A DNA stretch of 64,000 nt from Marinilongibacter aquaticus (GTDB lineage: Bacteria; Bacteroidota; Bacteroidia; Cytophagales; Spirosomataceae): positions 2,877,501 through 2,941,500 of the forward strand of contig NZ_CP083757.1 in assembly GCF_020149935.1 (NCBI RefSeq), in the 5' to 3' direction. A program made the translations under genes and the position numbers. The notes beneath the pieces were generated by a model. It did not search any database. It had not been told where the DNA came from and saw only the letters and a program-made list of their open reading frames with translations. Shown here piece after piece: positions 17,397-26,870 of this stretch. Each line of letters opens with the position of its first letter. The stretch's first letter is position 1.

Positions 17397-17940
17397 TTTA
17401 AATATACATCGGTTATCAGATGTACAGACTTCTAGGATTGGTCAAGGCACCACAATATGGCAGTACTGTATTATTTTACCTAATGCTATTATTGGAAAAG
17501 AGTGTAATATATGTTCGCATGTGTTTATTGAGAATGATGTGGAAATAGGCAATCGAGTAACTATTAAATCTGGGGTGCAGCTATGGGATGGGTTAAGAAT
17601 AGAGGATGATGTTTTTGTGGGGCCAAATGTTACATTTACAAATGATTTAATTCCAAGGTCCAAACAGTTTCCATCTAGCTTTTTAAAAACTTTTATTAAA
17701 AGAGGGGCTTCAATAGGAGCGAATTCAACAATTATTGCAGGTAATTCCATTGGAGAGTATTCTCTAATTGGGGCTGGAAGCGTTGTGACATGCGATATTC
17801 CACCATTCCATCTTTTCTATGGCAATCCGGCTAGACATATGGGGTATTTGACCAAAGAGGGGATCTCGGTGGGGCTTGATTTTAAATCTGCTGACGGAGC
17901 AAAGTATAATTTTTTTAAAGGTGAATTAATAAAAAAGTGA
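17389..17940 (+). CDS. Left-handed beta-helix sugar N-acetyltransferase (FdtC/QdtC/WbbJ-like)
   Basis: The ~183-residue product carries hexapeptide repeats ([20 protein letters not shown]..., then [25 protein letters not shown]) and the closing YGNPARHMG loop, typical of acyl-CoA dependent sugar N-acyltransferases. Lying between a 3,4-ketoisomerase and a sugar aminotransferase, it most likely acetylates the 3-amino group of the dTDP-sugar. The ATG at 17389 overlaps the cupin gene by 8 bases, and its stop overlaps the next start (GTGA). Confidence 0.83.
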   Translation: MSNLNIHRLSDVQTSRIGQGTTIWQYCIILPNAIIGKECNICSHVFIENDVEIGNRVTIKSGVQLWDGLRIEDDVFVGPNVTFTNDLIPRSKQFPSSFLKTFIKRGASIGANSTIIAGNSIGEYSLIGAGSVVTCDIPPFHLFYGNPARHMGYLTKEGISVGLDFKSADGAKYNFFKGELIKK

Positions 17941-19037
17941 TTAAATTTTTGGACCTAAAAAAGGTTAATCTTCAGTATCAACAAGAAATCGAAGAATCTA
18001 TTTTGCGAACTTTTAGAAGTGGGTGGTACCTTCTAGGTGAGGAGGTCCAAAGGTTCGAAAAAAAGTTGTGTGCATATTTAGGAGTTGAGTTTGCTGTTGG
18101 AGTTGGAAACGGCTTGGATGCTCTTCGGTTGATATACAGAGCATATATAGAATTGGGTGAAATGAAGCAAGGAGATGAAGTTATTGTCCCTGCAAATACA
18201 TACATAGCCTCGATTTTGGCCATCTCAGATAATGGTTTAACACCTGTTTTTGTAGAGCCTGACCCTGATACTTTCAATATTGACCTAAAAAGAATAGAAG
18301 AAAGGATAACCTTGAAGACAAGATCAATCCTGATGGTTCATTTATATGGACAAGCTGTATTTTCAGAAAAATTGAAAGAGCTTGCCGAGCGATACAATCT
18401 AAAATTGGTGGAAGATAATGCCCAAGCAATTGGAGCTTCTTATGCAGGGAAAAAGACTGGAGGGTTGGGGGATGCTGCTGGGCTGAGCTTTTACCCAGGG
18501 AAGAATTTAGGAGCACTTGGAGATGCGGGTGCGGTAACAACTAACAATTCTGAATTGGCAGAAGTTGTTAGGATATTGGCAAATTATGGCTCGAATAAAA
18601 AATACAATAATCTTTATAAAGGACTGAATAGTAGACTTGATGAAATTCAAGCAGCCGTATTGAGTGTTAAACTCAAATATTTGGACCAAGAAAACCAAAG
18701 AAGGCGTGAAATCGCGGGCCTATATGGGGACTATATAAACAATAAGAAAATTATTTTACCTTCTTACCCAGAGGCTCCCGATAGCCATGTTTGGCACCTT
18801 TACGTAATTAGGACGGAGCACAGAGTTGGGTTAGAAGCATATTTGAAAGGGCGGGGCATTGAAACCTTGATTCACTATCCGATCCCGGCGTCTAAACAGG
18901 CCGCCTATAAAGAATATCAAAACATCTATCTGCCCGTTACCGAAGCGATACACAAGACGGTTCTCAGCTTGCCTATTAGTCCTGTTCTTTCTAATTCTGA
19001 AGTTGAGCAGATTGTGGACGAAGTTAATTGTTTTTAG
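17937..19037 (+). CDS. DegT/DnrJ/EryC1 PLP-dependent sugar aminotransferase (FdtB/QdtB-like)
   Basis: The 366-residue product has the family layout with PLP lysine Lys189 ([16 protein letters not shown]), the cofactor-binding Asp160 (VEDNAQA) and the [10 protein letters not shown]...[10 protein letters not shown] block. It should transfer an amino group from glutamate to the 3-keto dTDP-sugar made by the cupin enzyme. Translation starts at GTG 17937, overlapping the previous stop by 4 bases, and the flippase gene starts immediately after its stop. The 3-position preference is inferred from the neighbouring FdtA-like genes. Confidence 0.87.
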   Translation: MIKFLDLKKVNLQYQQEIEESILRTFRSGWYLLGEEVQRFEKKLCAYLGVEFAVGVGNGLDALRLIYRAYIELGEMKQGDEVIVPANTYIASILAISDNGLTPVFVEPDPDTFNIDLKRIEERITLKTRSILMVHLYGQAVFSEKLKELAERYNLKLVEDNAQAIGASYAGKKTGGLGDAAGLSFYPGKNLGALGDAGAVTTNNSELAEVVRILANYGSNKKYNNLYKGLNSRLDEIQAAVLSVKLKYLDQENQRRREIAGLYGDYINNKKIILPSYPEAPDSHVWHLYVIRTEHRVGLEAYLKGRGIETLIHYPIPASKQAAYKEYQNIYLPVTEAIHKTVLSLPISPVLSNSEVEQIVDEVNCF

Positions 19038-20339
19038 ATGGGTTTGGCTTTTAGAGAAATATATTCAACACAAATAGCTAAGGTGTTAACATGGAATTCT
19101 TTAGCTATGTTGATGAAGCTAATTTCTGGTTTTGTAAGCATTAAGGTTGTTGCAGTATTGGTTGGCCCTAATGGGGTGGCCCTTATTGGGCAGTTAAATA
19201 ATTTTATGACAATTGTATTGGCAATTTCCACTGGAGGGGTTTTGAATGGAGTAACAAAATACTTGGCAGAGTACAGGAACAGGCCAGCATGGAAAACATA
19301 TCAAGTTATTTATTCGGCCGTGAGTGCAATAATCTTGATGACGTTGATTATGTCTTTGACCATTGCTTTTGGAAGCAATTTTTTTTCAAATTGGATTCTG
19401 AATTCTGAAAAATTTAAATTGATTTTCCTCCTTTTGGGCTTACTTATATGTTTTAATGTGGCGAATTCTCTTTTTTTGTCAATTTTGAATGGTCTGAAGA
19501 TATTTAAAGTTCATGTAAAAAGTAACATTTCTTCTAGCTGCATTAGTTTAGTACTATCAATATTTTTTACTTATCGCTTTGGGCTTTATGGAGCTATGCT
19601 TTCCATTGTAGTAAGTCAATCGGCAATTTTTATATTTAATCTATTTCTTTTTAGAAAGCATGGTTGGCCTATTATACAAAAGGCTTACTATTTTGGTAGG
19701 TTAAACAAGTATATTCTCAAAAGATTAGGAAGTTATTCTATTATGACCTTAATGGGGATTGTTGCATTACCAATAAGCCAAATGATAATCAGGAAATTTT
19801 TGGTAGAACATTATTCCCTTTTCAGTGCAGGGTTATGGGAGGCTATGAATCGCTTGTCTTCAGTTTATTTGATGTTAATAACAACATCTTTAAGTGTCTA
19901 TTATTTGCCTAGGCTAGCTGAAATTGATAGCTATTATGATTTAAGAAGGGAAATTTTTTTGATTGCTAAGCTTGTTTTCCCAATTTTAATTGGGGGGCTG
20001 TTTTTTGTGTTTTTTTTTAGAGAAGTGGTTATTACTCTGCTATTTAGCTCGGAATTTGAACGGATGGAAGTTCTTTTTAAGTATCAATTAATTGGAGACT
20101 TTTTTAAAATTGCAAGTTGGTTGCTGGCTTTTCTGATGGTTGCAAAAAAGATGACAGGAGTTTACATAGCGAGCGAAATATTTTTTAACCTTTTACTTAT
20201 AGGGTTTTCCTATATGCTCATAGGAAGGATAGGCGTTTTAGGGGCATCAATCGCCTATTGTGTTTCTTATATAATGTATTTTTTGCTAATGCTTTGGGTT
20301 TTCAGGGGAGTAGTGTTTAATAATAAATTTTTTGAATAA
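19038..20339 (+). CDS. O-antigen/repeat-unit flippase (Wzx-like)
   Basis: The 433-residue protein is almost entirely hydrophobic with about 12 membrane segments. It resembles the Wzx/WzxE branch of the MOP superfamily: GFVSIKVVAVLVGPNGVALIGQLNNF at the start and GVLNGVTKYLAEY shortly after. It would move undecaprenyl-linked repeat units across the inner membrane. Its ATG directly follows the aminotransferase stop with no spacer. The pairing with an EpsG-like polymerase at 21427 supports a Wzx/Wzy-type assembly route. Confidence 0.85.
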   Translation: MGLAFREIYSTQIAKVLTWNSLAMLMKLISGFVSIKVVAVLVGPNGVALIGQLNNFMTIVLAISTGGVLNGVTKYLAEYRNRPAWKTYQVIYSAVSAIILMTLIMSLTIAFGSNFFSNWILNSEKFKLIFLLLGLLICFNVANSLFLSILNGLKIFKVHVKSNISSSCISLVLSIFFTYRFGLYGAMLSIVVSQSAIFIFNLFLFRKHGWPIIQKAYYFGRLNKYILKRLGSYSIMTLMGIVALPISQMIIRKFLVEHYSLFSAGLWEAMNRLSSVYLMLITTSLSVYYLPRLAEIDSYYDLRREIFLIAKLVFPILIGGLFFVFFFREVVITLLFSSEFERMEVLFKYQLIGDFFKIASWLLAFLMVAKKMTGVYIASEIFFNLLLIGFSYMLIGRIGVLGASIAYCVSYIMYFLLMLWVFRGVVFNNKFFE

Positions 20340-20341
20340 AT

Positions 20342-21397
20342 ATGAGAATTCTTATTCCCATATTGGATTTTACGAAATCGGGAGGATTTAGGGTTTTGTC
20401 TTACTTAGCTGATGGTTTAATAGAGAAGGGGCATGATGTGACTTTTCTTTGTTCTGGGTTAGCGGAGCCATATTACCCAACTAAGGCAAAAGTTATTTAT
20501 ACCCCTTCAAAATATGGTCTAAAACCTGAAAGCTTGTTTTCTAAACTTTGTTGTCTAACAATGGCTTTGATCTCAGCGAGAAAGCATGAATATGATTTGG
20601 TTGTGGCAAACCATAGTTTCACCACTATACCTATAGTATTATCATCCTTTCGGGCAATGAGATTTTATTATATTCAGGCCTATGAGCCTGATTATTACCG
20701 CTTAAAGAAGGGGTTATTCTCCTGGATTTTGTGTCAAGCTTCCAAGGTTTCATATCACCTTTCTTTTTTCCAAATTGTTAATGCTGAAATCTATGTAAGA
20801 TATAAATCGATAAGAGCTATTGGGGTGGTTCCCCCTGGTGTTAATTTGGAAATTTTTAATTCAAGGGGGCGGAAGGAATATGGAGAAAAAAAAATTATTA
20901 TCGGATCAATTTTACGTGGAGAAGAGTCAAAAGGTTCGAAGTATATAATTGAGGCGTTTAGGGAGTTAAAAAACAAAAGGCCTGAAATTGGGTGGAAATT
21001 TGCATTTGTAGATGAGAGATTTCTTAATAAAATATATGGTGCGGAAATAGTGAATCCGCATGGGGATGAAAGTTTGTCAGAGTATTATAAAGGACTAGAT
21101 ATATATATATCCGCAGGGGTATCTCAATTTGGTGCAATCCATTATCCTGTTATCGAGAATATGGCATGCGGGACACTTGTTATAACCACGCCTTATTATC
21201 CGGCCAACGGGAGCAATTCAATAATCATTGAACCCTTCTCCTCGTCTAAAATTGTGGAGGCGATTGAAGGGGCCCTTAAACTAGGTCGGGATGGGGTGAT
21301 TCCACTAAGAAAAATGGCATTAAAAGAGGCGGCGTGCTTTAGTCAAGAGCGTCAAGTCGACAAGTTTGAAGAGATTTTGTTAGATAGAATGTTTTAG
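20342..21397 (+). CDS. Family 4 (GT-B) glycosyltransferase
   Basis: The 351-residue cytoplasmic protein has the GT-B two-domain shape. An N-terminal acceptor domain starts with a GGFRVLSYLADGL loop, and a C-terminal donor domain has VVPPGVNLEIF, GSILRGEESKGSKYIIEAF and YPVIENMACGTLVITTPYYP. The last corresponds to the E-x7-E-like region of GT4 enzymes, although the first Glu position is less standard. It adds one sugar of the repeat unit; donor and linkage cannot be read from sequence. Confidence 0.82.
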   Translation: MRILIPILDFTKSGGFRVLSYLADGLIEKGHDVTFLCSGLAEPYYPTKAKVIYTPSKYGLKPESLFSKLCCLTMALISARKHEYDLVVANHSFTTIPIVLSSFRAMRFYYIQAYEPDYYRLKKGLFSWILCQASKVSYHLSFFQIVNAEIYVRYKSIRAIGVVPPGVNLEIFNSRGRKEYGEKKIIIGSILRGEESKGSKYIIEAFRELKNKRPEIGWKFAFVDERFLNKIYGAEIVNPHGDESLSEYYKGLDIYISAGVSQFGAIHYPVIENMACGTLVITTPYYPANGSNSIIIEPFSSSKIVEAIEGALKLGRDGVIPLRKMALKEAACFSQERQVDKFEEILLDRMF

Positions 21398-21426
21398 CAG
21401 CTTCTTGACTTGGAATAAATAATTTT

Positions 21427-22584
21427 ATGATTTATTTTTTTTTAATATTTATTTTTTTGGGATTGACATTATTATATGATGTTCTGGGCCTTAGGGGCGG
21501 CAGAGGTGTGGCTTATATCCTATTGTGCTTTGCCTTGATACTTCTAGCAGGCTTAAGGTACCGGGTCGGGGGAGACACTTCAAATTATATGCATACTCAT
21601 GAAATTTTCCCTAAACTTACTTCAATCCTTACATACGACTATGCAAGCCAAAGGTCGATTGAGATAGGATGGGTGATCTTTTCATCCGCATGCAAGATGC
21701 TTTCTGACGATTTTGTTGTTTTGCAGTTAATCCACGCACTCTTTGTTAATGTTATAATATTTAAATTCATTTATCGTTATACTAGGCACATTTTTCTAGC
21801 TGCAACGTTATATTTTATTTTATTATTTCCCTATCTAAATTTCGAAATTTTGCGACAAGCGGTTTCTATCACGATTTTTTTAGGTTTTGGTTTAAAATAT
21901 TTAATCGAAGGGAAATGGTTTCGATACCTTTTAATGTCTTTGCTAAGCTTGGCTTTTCATTACTCTGCATTAATATTGTTTTGTTTTCCTTTTGTTATGG
22001 TTTTGTTGAAGCAAAGGTTAATTATAATTGCAATGATTTCAAGTACAGTATTTGCCTCTGGTATTTTTTTAAATAACCTTTTGTCAAACATCGTACTTTT
22101 TAACCCTTTTGAAATGGCGGTACTAAAAAAAATGCAATTTTATGGAGAATACAATTTGTCTAACTTAGGTCTTTTGCTATCCTTTATTCAATATATCGTG
22201 GTTCCGATAATTATTTACGCTTTCTTGAAAAGGTTTAATAGGCTAACAGATGTTAATTCTTTAGTGATCATTTATGTGTTTATAGCTGCGGTTTCGTCAT
22301 CTTTCCCTATTTTATTTAGAATGATTTATTTTATATTTCCTTTATATATTATTTCGTTGGCGGATTCAATCTTCTTATTACTGATAAGGATTAAATCGAC
22401 ATTTTGGTTTAAAATGGCCTTTCTAAATGCAATTTTGGCAGTTATCTTGTTGATGCATACATATGAATGGTTTAAGAAGATTGAGGGAGGGTATGGAGCT
22501 AGATGGTATGTTAGGTGGTATCCATACCATTCTGTTTTTACACGAGAAATTAGCCCAGAAAGAGAGGCACTATTGACATTTTAA
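21427..22584 (+). CDS. EpsG-family polysaccharide polymerase (Wzy-like)
   Basis: The 385-residue protein has about 10-12 membrane helices and the features of the EpsG/Wzy-like family: GLRYRVGGDTSNYM in an early loop, FEILRQAVSITIFL in the middle and an SLAFHYSAL motif. It probably polymerises the lipid-linked repeat units in the periplasm. The gene is one of the most AT-rich in the window. Assignment as polymerase rests on family features and position, since Wzy proteins are poorly conserved. Confidence 0.8.
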   Translation: MIYFFLIFIFLGLTLLYDVLGLRGGRGVAYILLCFALILLAGLRYRVGGDTSNYMHTHEIFPKLTSILTYDYASQRSIEIGWVIFSSACKMLSDDFVVLQLIHALFVNVIIFKFIYRYTRHIFLAATLYFILLFPYLNFEILRQAVSITIFLGFGLKYLIEGKWFRYLLMSLLSLAFHYSALILFCFPFVMVLLKQRLIIIAMISSTVFASGIFLNNLLSNIVLFNPFEMAVLKKMQFYGEYNLSNLGLLLSFIQYIVVPIIIYAFLKRFNRLTDVNSLVIIYVFIAAVSSSFPILFRMIYFIFPLYIISLADSIFLLLIRIKSTFWFKMAFLNAILAVILLMHTYEWFKKIEGGYGARWYVRWYPYHSVFTREISPEREALLTF

Positions 22585-22585
22585 A

Positions 22586-23542
22586 ATGAATATCGTTTAC
22601 TCTTGTGATCGTAATTATCTTGAGCATACAGGTATCTCGATAATTTCATTGTTAGAAAATAATAGTGATAATCCGGATATTCATGTGTTCCTAATTTCTA
22701 TTGATATTCCCCAAAGGGAATTGGATCAAATAAAAGGAGTATGCGATTCTTATAATTGTAATTTTAGTGTAATCTCATTTGAAAACTTAGCAAGGAATTT
22801 AAATGTTTCCCATACTGGAAGGCATATAAAGTCGGTCTATTCCAAGCTTTTTTTTGGGTTTTTACCTGTGGATAGAGCCATTTATTTAGACAGTGATACA
22901 ATTGTAGTTGATACTTTAAAAGAAATGTGGCAGATTGACCTGGAGGATAATTATTTTTGTTTATTAAAGACTATATCAAAAAGTAGTGCAGGATTGCTAG
23001 GATTTAGTAGAGAAGAGCCTTTTTTTAATGATGGAGTAGCAGTTGTTAATTGTTCAAAACTTCGTAAAGATAATTTACATATTAAGTTTTTGAACGCAAT
23101 TAACGATTATGACGGGGTTCCCCCGTGTCTAAGTGAAGGGGTTATTAATTTGGTATGTCGTGGGAAGATTTCGGTTCTACCTCCAAGGTTTAATTTCGTT
23201 TCTGCTTTTTTCTTATTTTCCAATAAGGGTTTGAGGGTTCTATCAGAGGAAAGAGATTATATTTCCGATGCAGATCTTGAATTTGGGCGACAGTCTCCAG
23301 TAATTATTCACTATTTGTCTGAATGGTTGCATAGGCCGTGGAACTCGAATTGTACTCACCCAAGAGCGAATCATTATCTCTATTATAAAGGGAAGTCGCC
23401 CTGGAAGAGTAAAAAGCTGTCAAAAGGCGATCTAAATAGATCTCAAATTGTTTTAAAAGGTATATATAATTTATTGGGTAGCGAAGGCTTTGTCAAAGCT
23501 GTTTTCATTTACCGTAAATTAAAGGAAAAGTTTAAGATATGA
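22586..23542 (+). CDS. Family 8 glycosyltransferase (LgtC/GspA-like)
   Basis: The 318-residue product begins MNIVYSCDRNYLEHTGISIISLLENN, the nucleotide-binding start typical of GT8. The metal-binding DxD is Asp102-Ser-Asp104 (IYLDSDTIV). A conserved FFNDGVAVVNC segment and a late HYLSEWLHRPWN motif (GT8-like H...KPW) follow. It is a GT-A, retaining enzyme, commonly a galactosyl- or glucosyltransferase. Donor identity is not determined. Confidence 0.88.
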   Translation: MNIVYSCDRNYLEHTGISIISLLENNSDNPDIHVFLISIDIPQRELDQIKGVCDSYNCNFSVISFENLARNLNVSHTGRHIKSVYSKLFFGFLPVDRAIYLDSDTIVVDTLKEMWQIDLEDNYFCLLKTISKSSAGLLGFSREEPFFNDGVAVVNCSKLRKDNLHIKFLNAINDYDGVPPCLSEGVINLVCRGKISVLPPRFNFVSAFFLFSNKGLRVLSEERDYISDADLEFGRQSPVIIHYLSEWLHRPWNSNCTHPRANHYLYYKGKSPWKSKKLSKGDLNRSQIVLKGIYNLLGSEGFVKAVFIYRKLKEKFKI

Positions 23543-24579
23543 CTTTATTCAAAAAGACACTTCTGATAACGGGGGGGACGGGTTCTTTTGGAATGGCGAC
23601 CCTAAATAGGTTTTTAGAGACGGATCACTTTAGGGAGATTCGTATTTTTTCTAGAGACGAAAAAAAGCAAGATGATATGCGTAATGCATATAAACATGAT
23701 CGGGTAAAGTTTTATTTAGGAGATGTTAGAGATTATGATAGCGTAGAACCTGCAACACGCGGCGTTGATTTTATTTTTCATGCAGCGGCTCTAAAGCAGG
23801 TGCCGTCGTGCGAGTTTTTTCCTGTTGAAGCAGTAAAGACAAATGTTTTAGGGACTCAGAATGTAATTCGTGCGGCTGGCAATAACAGGGTTGAAAAGGT
23901 TATATGTTTAAGTACAGATAAGGCTGCCTACCCTATTAATGCTATGGGAATATCAAAAGCGATGATGGAAAAGGTGGCAATTGCAGAATCTAGAAACCTT
24001 AAAGAGACTGTGGTTTGCCTAACTAGATATGGCAATGTAATGGCGTCAAGGGGATCTGTTATACCTCTTTTTCTTTCTCAAATCTTAAGCGGTCAACCTA
24101 TAACAATTACAGACCCTAATATGTCACGCTTTTTTATGTCTTTAGATGATGCAATTGACCTTGTCTTGTTTGCGTTTGAAAAAGGAAATTCGGGAGATTT
24201 ATTTGTCAATAAGGCTCCCGCTGGAAAAATAGGGGATCTGGCAGAGGCTTTGATACAATTGTCTGGAAAAGAGGGGCAAGAGGTGAAGATCATTGGAACA
24301 AGACATGGAGAAAAGTTATATGAAACGTTGTGTACACGGGAAGAAATGCTTAGAGCCGACGATTTGGGGAGTTTTTATAGAATTCCTGCTGACAATAGAG
24401 ATCTAAACTATTCAAAATATTATTCTGAAGGGGAAGAAAGTGTTTCGAGAGAAGAGGACTATCATTCTCATAATGCGAATCAAAAGGATATTGAAGGTTT
24501 GAAAGGTCTATTAAGAAAGCTTCCATTGGTAAGAAATAAGTTATTTGGAGAAGTGTATGATCAAAGGTATGTCTTTTAA
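23539..24579 (+). CDS. fnlA: UDP-GlcNAc 4,6-dehydratase/5-epimerase (FnlA/CapE-like)
   Basis: The 346-residue SDR carries out the first step from UDP-GlcNAc towards UDP-L-FucNAc. The Rossmann motif is GGTGSFG (12-18). Asp127-Lys128 (LSTDKAAYP) and a Met136-x3-Lys140 pair (MGISK) stand where most SDRs have Tyr-x3-Lys, as is usual for this branch of dehydratases. The segment RFFMSLDDAIDLVLFAF is typical of FnlA/CapE. It overlaps the GT8 gene by 4 bases and is followed by FnlB and FnlC, which makes the assignment firm. Confidence 0.9.
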   Translation: MTLFKKTLLITGGTGSFGMATLNRFLETDHFREIRIFSRDEKKQDDMRNAYKHDRVKFYLGDVRDYDSVEPATRGVDFIFHAAALKQVPSCEFFPVEAVKTNVLGTQNVIRAAGNNRVEKVICLSTDKAAYPINAMGISKAMMEKVAIAESRNLKETVVCLTRYGNVMASRGSVIPLFLSQILSGQPITITDPNMSRFFMSLDDAIDLVLFAFEKGNSGDLFVNKAPAGKIGDLAEALIQLSGKEGQEVKIIGTRHGEKLYETLCTREEMLRADDLGSFYRIPADNRDLNYSKYYSEGEESVSREEDYHSHNANQKDIEGLKGLLRKLPLVRNKLFGEVYDQRYVF

Positions 24580-24606
24580 TTATCAATTGCGACAAGCTAG
24601 ATAAAA

Positions 24607-25737
24607 ATGACAAGTTTGAAAAGGATTGGTATTACTGGTGTTTCTGGCTTTATTGGAGGACATTTAAAGCGGAACTTGGAGATTAGAAAGGAACTTTATG
24701 AAGTGATTCCATTTGATAAGCACTTTTTTTCAAATCATTCATTGTTGGAAATTTGGGTTTCAAAATGTGATGTAATTGTTCATTTTGCAGCTCTCAATAG
24801 GCATAATAGTGAGTCCACGATTTATTCCGAGAATGTTGCTCTAGTAGAGCAATTAATAAATGCTTTGGAAAGGTCGGGTGCTACTCCCCATTTAATATTT
24901 GCATCCTCTATTCAAGAATCAAAGGATAACATGTATGGTAAATCGAAGGCTGAAGGAAGAAGAAAGTTTGAAGAATGGGCTCATAGAAATGGTGCAAGGT
25001 TAAATGGATTGATAATTCCCAATGTCTTTGGTCCCTTTGGAAAGCCGAATTATAATTCCTTCATTTCTACTTTTTGTTTTAAGTTGATAAATGAAGATGC
25101 TGGCAGAATTGTTGCTCAAGATGGGCGAGTTAAATTGATTTATGTTCAAGACCTTATTAAAATAATACTAAAGTTAATAGACGAACCCAGGGAGTCCAAG
25201 AAAATCAAAATACCTTATTCAATAGAAGTTGGGGTTTATGAGGTTTTGGAAAGGCTGGAATACTTCCATCGAGTTTATATACTAAAGGGAGAGATACCCT
25301 GTTTAAAATCCAAATTTGATTATGACCTGTTTAATACTTTTAGGTCGTTTATCTCCTTGGAGAGGAGTTACCCGTTTTTTTTAAGAAAAAATGAAGATAA
25401 CCGAGGTGTTTTTGTTGAGTTGGTAAGATTAGGAGTTGGTGGCCAAGTCTCTTTTTCAACAACAAAGGAGGGTGTGATTAGAGGAAATCATTTTCATACT
25501 AGAAAGATTGAAAGGTTTGCTGTGATTCAAGGCAAGGCTCAAATTAAATTAAGGAAAATTGATGAGCAAAAGCTATACAGCTTTGATTTAGATGGAGACA
25601 ATCCCGCATTCGTAGATATGCCCATTTGGTATACGCACAGTTTGAAAAATATAGGGGAAGGGGATTTATATACTATTTTTTGGATAAATGAGGCGTTTGA
25701 CCCCAATGATCCGGACACATTTTTAGAGCAAGTATGA
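24607..25737 (+). CDS. fnlB: Bifunctional reductase/cupin of UDP-L-FucNAc synthesis (FnlB/CapF-like)
   Basis: The 376-residue product has the two-domain CapF plan. An N-terminal SDR reductase (GVSGFIGGHL, MYGKSKAEG as the Tyr-x3-Lys motif) is joined to a C-terminal cupin (about residues 255-376) with a metal-binding RGNHFHTRKIERF stretch. It epimerises and reduces the FnlA product. It sits between FnlA and FnlC and overlaps FnlC by 4 bases. Confidence 0.9.
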   Translation: MTSLKRIGITGVSGFIGGHLKRNLEIRKELYEVIPFDKHFFSNHSLLEIWVSKCDVIVHFAALNRHNSESTIYSENVALVEQLINALERSGATPHLIFASSIQESKDNMYGKSKAEGRRKFEEWAHRNGARLNGLIIPNVFGPFGKPNYNSFISTFCFKLINEDAGRIVAQDGRVKLIYVQDLIKIILKLIDEPRESKKIKIPYSIEVGVYEVLERLEYFHRVYILKGEIPCLKSKFDYDLFNTFRSFISLERSYPFFLRKNEDNRGVFVELVRLGVGGQVSFSTTKEGVIRGNHFHTRKIERFAVIQGKAQIKLRKIDEQKLYSFDLDGDNPAFVDMPIWYTHSLKNIGEGDLYTIFWINEAFDPNDPDTFLEQV

Positions 25738-26870
25738 AAAAGTTGAAAGTGATTTCTGTTATTGGCACTAGGCCGGAAATAATTAGACTATCACGTGTAC
25801 TCTCCGTTTTGGATCAATCCGCAGCGATTGATCATATAATCGTACATACAGGGCAGAATTACGATTACGAGCTAAATCAAATTTTTTTTGAAGAGTTGAA
25901 CCTAAGAAAGCCGGATTTCTTTCTTGAAGCTGCAGGTGTTTCCCCGGCAGAAACAATTGGGAATATTCTTATAAGGATTGACCCAATATTAGAAGCGGCT
26001 TCCCCTGATGCGTTTTTAGTTCTGGGTGACACGAACTCTTGCCTTTGTGCTATTCCTGCAAAGAAAAGAAAAATTCCAATTTTTCATATGGAGGCTGGAA
26101 ATCGGTGCTTCGATCAGCGTGTTCCAGAGGAAACCAATCGCAAAATAGTTGATCATATTTCGGATATTAATATGCCCTACAGTGATATAGCTAGAGAATA
26201 CCTCCTTAATGAAGGGCTTTCTCCTGATAGGATAATCAAAACGGGCTCTCCCATATTTGAGGTTTTGAACTTTTATAAGGATGAGATAGACAACTCAAAA
26301 ATTCTTTCAGAACTAAACTTAACTAGGGGAGCTTTCTTTGTTGTTTCTGCGCATCGAGAAGAGAATATAAACTCTGAAAGAAATTTTTCTCGCTTAATAA
26401 GATGCCTAAATGTTGTGGCAGATCAATATCAATTGCCAATAATAGTGTCCACTCATCCAAGGACAAGAAACAAGGTAGATGAGGCCAAAGTTGAAGTGAG
26501 CGGTTTGGTGTCATTTTTGAAGCCTATGGGTTTTTATGATTACAATGCTTTGCAGAAAAATGCTTTGGCCGTGCTCTCAGATTCTGGAACTATTTCTGAA
26601 GAATCTAATATATTAAATTTTAGAGCACTGAATATTAGGGAGACTCATGAAAGGCCAGAATCTATGGAGGAGGCGGCAGTAATGATGGTCGGGTTGTCTT
26701 CAGATCGGATTCTTCAAGGGCTTAAGGAGCTTTTGAACCAAAGTGTTGGTATTGAAAGAAATTACAGATTGGTTTCGGACTATTCAATGCCGAATGTTTC
26801 AAGTAAGGTGGTACGTATAATCCTTTCATACACGGACTATATTAAGAGGGTTGTCTGGAATGAGAATTAG
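25734..26870 (+). CDS. fnlC: UDP-N-acetyl sugar 2-epimerase (FnlC/CapG-like)
   Basis: The 378-residue product belongs to the WecB family of hydrolysing/non-hydrolysing UDP-HexNAc 2-epimerases. It shows IGTRPEIIRLSRV at the start, HTGQNYDYELNQIFFEEL, MEAGNRCFDQRVPEETNRKI and SAHREENI. Located last in an FnlA-FnlB-FnlC set, it should convert UDP-L-PneNAc (the talo form) to UDP-L-FucNAc. The next glycosyltransferase begins 11 bases before its stop. Confidence 0.9.
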   Translation: MKKLKVISVIGTRPEIIRLSRVLSVLDQSAAIDHIIVHTGQNYDYELNQIFFEELNLRKPDFFLEAAGVSPAETIGNILIRIDPILEAASPDAFLVLGDTNSCLCAIPAKKRKIPIFHMEAGNRCFDQRVPEETNRKIVDHISDINMPYSDIAREYLLNEGLSPDRIIKTGSPIFEVLNFYKDEIDNSKILSELNLTRGAFFVVSAHREENINSERNFSRLIRCLNVVADQYQLPIIVSTHPRTRNKVDEAKVEVSGLVSFLKPMGFYDYNALQKNALAVLSDSGTISEESNILNFRALNIRETHERPESMEEAAVMMVGLSSDRILQGLKELLNQSVGIERNYRLVSDYSMPNVSSKVVRIILSYTDYIKRVVWNEN

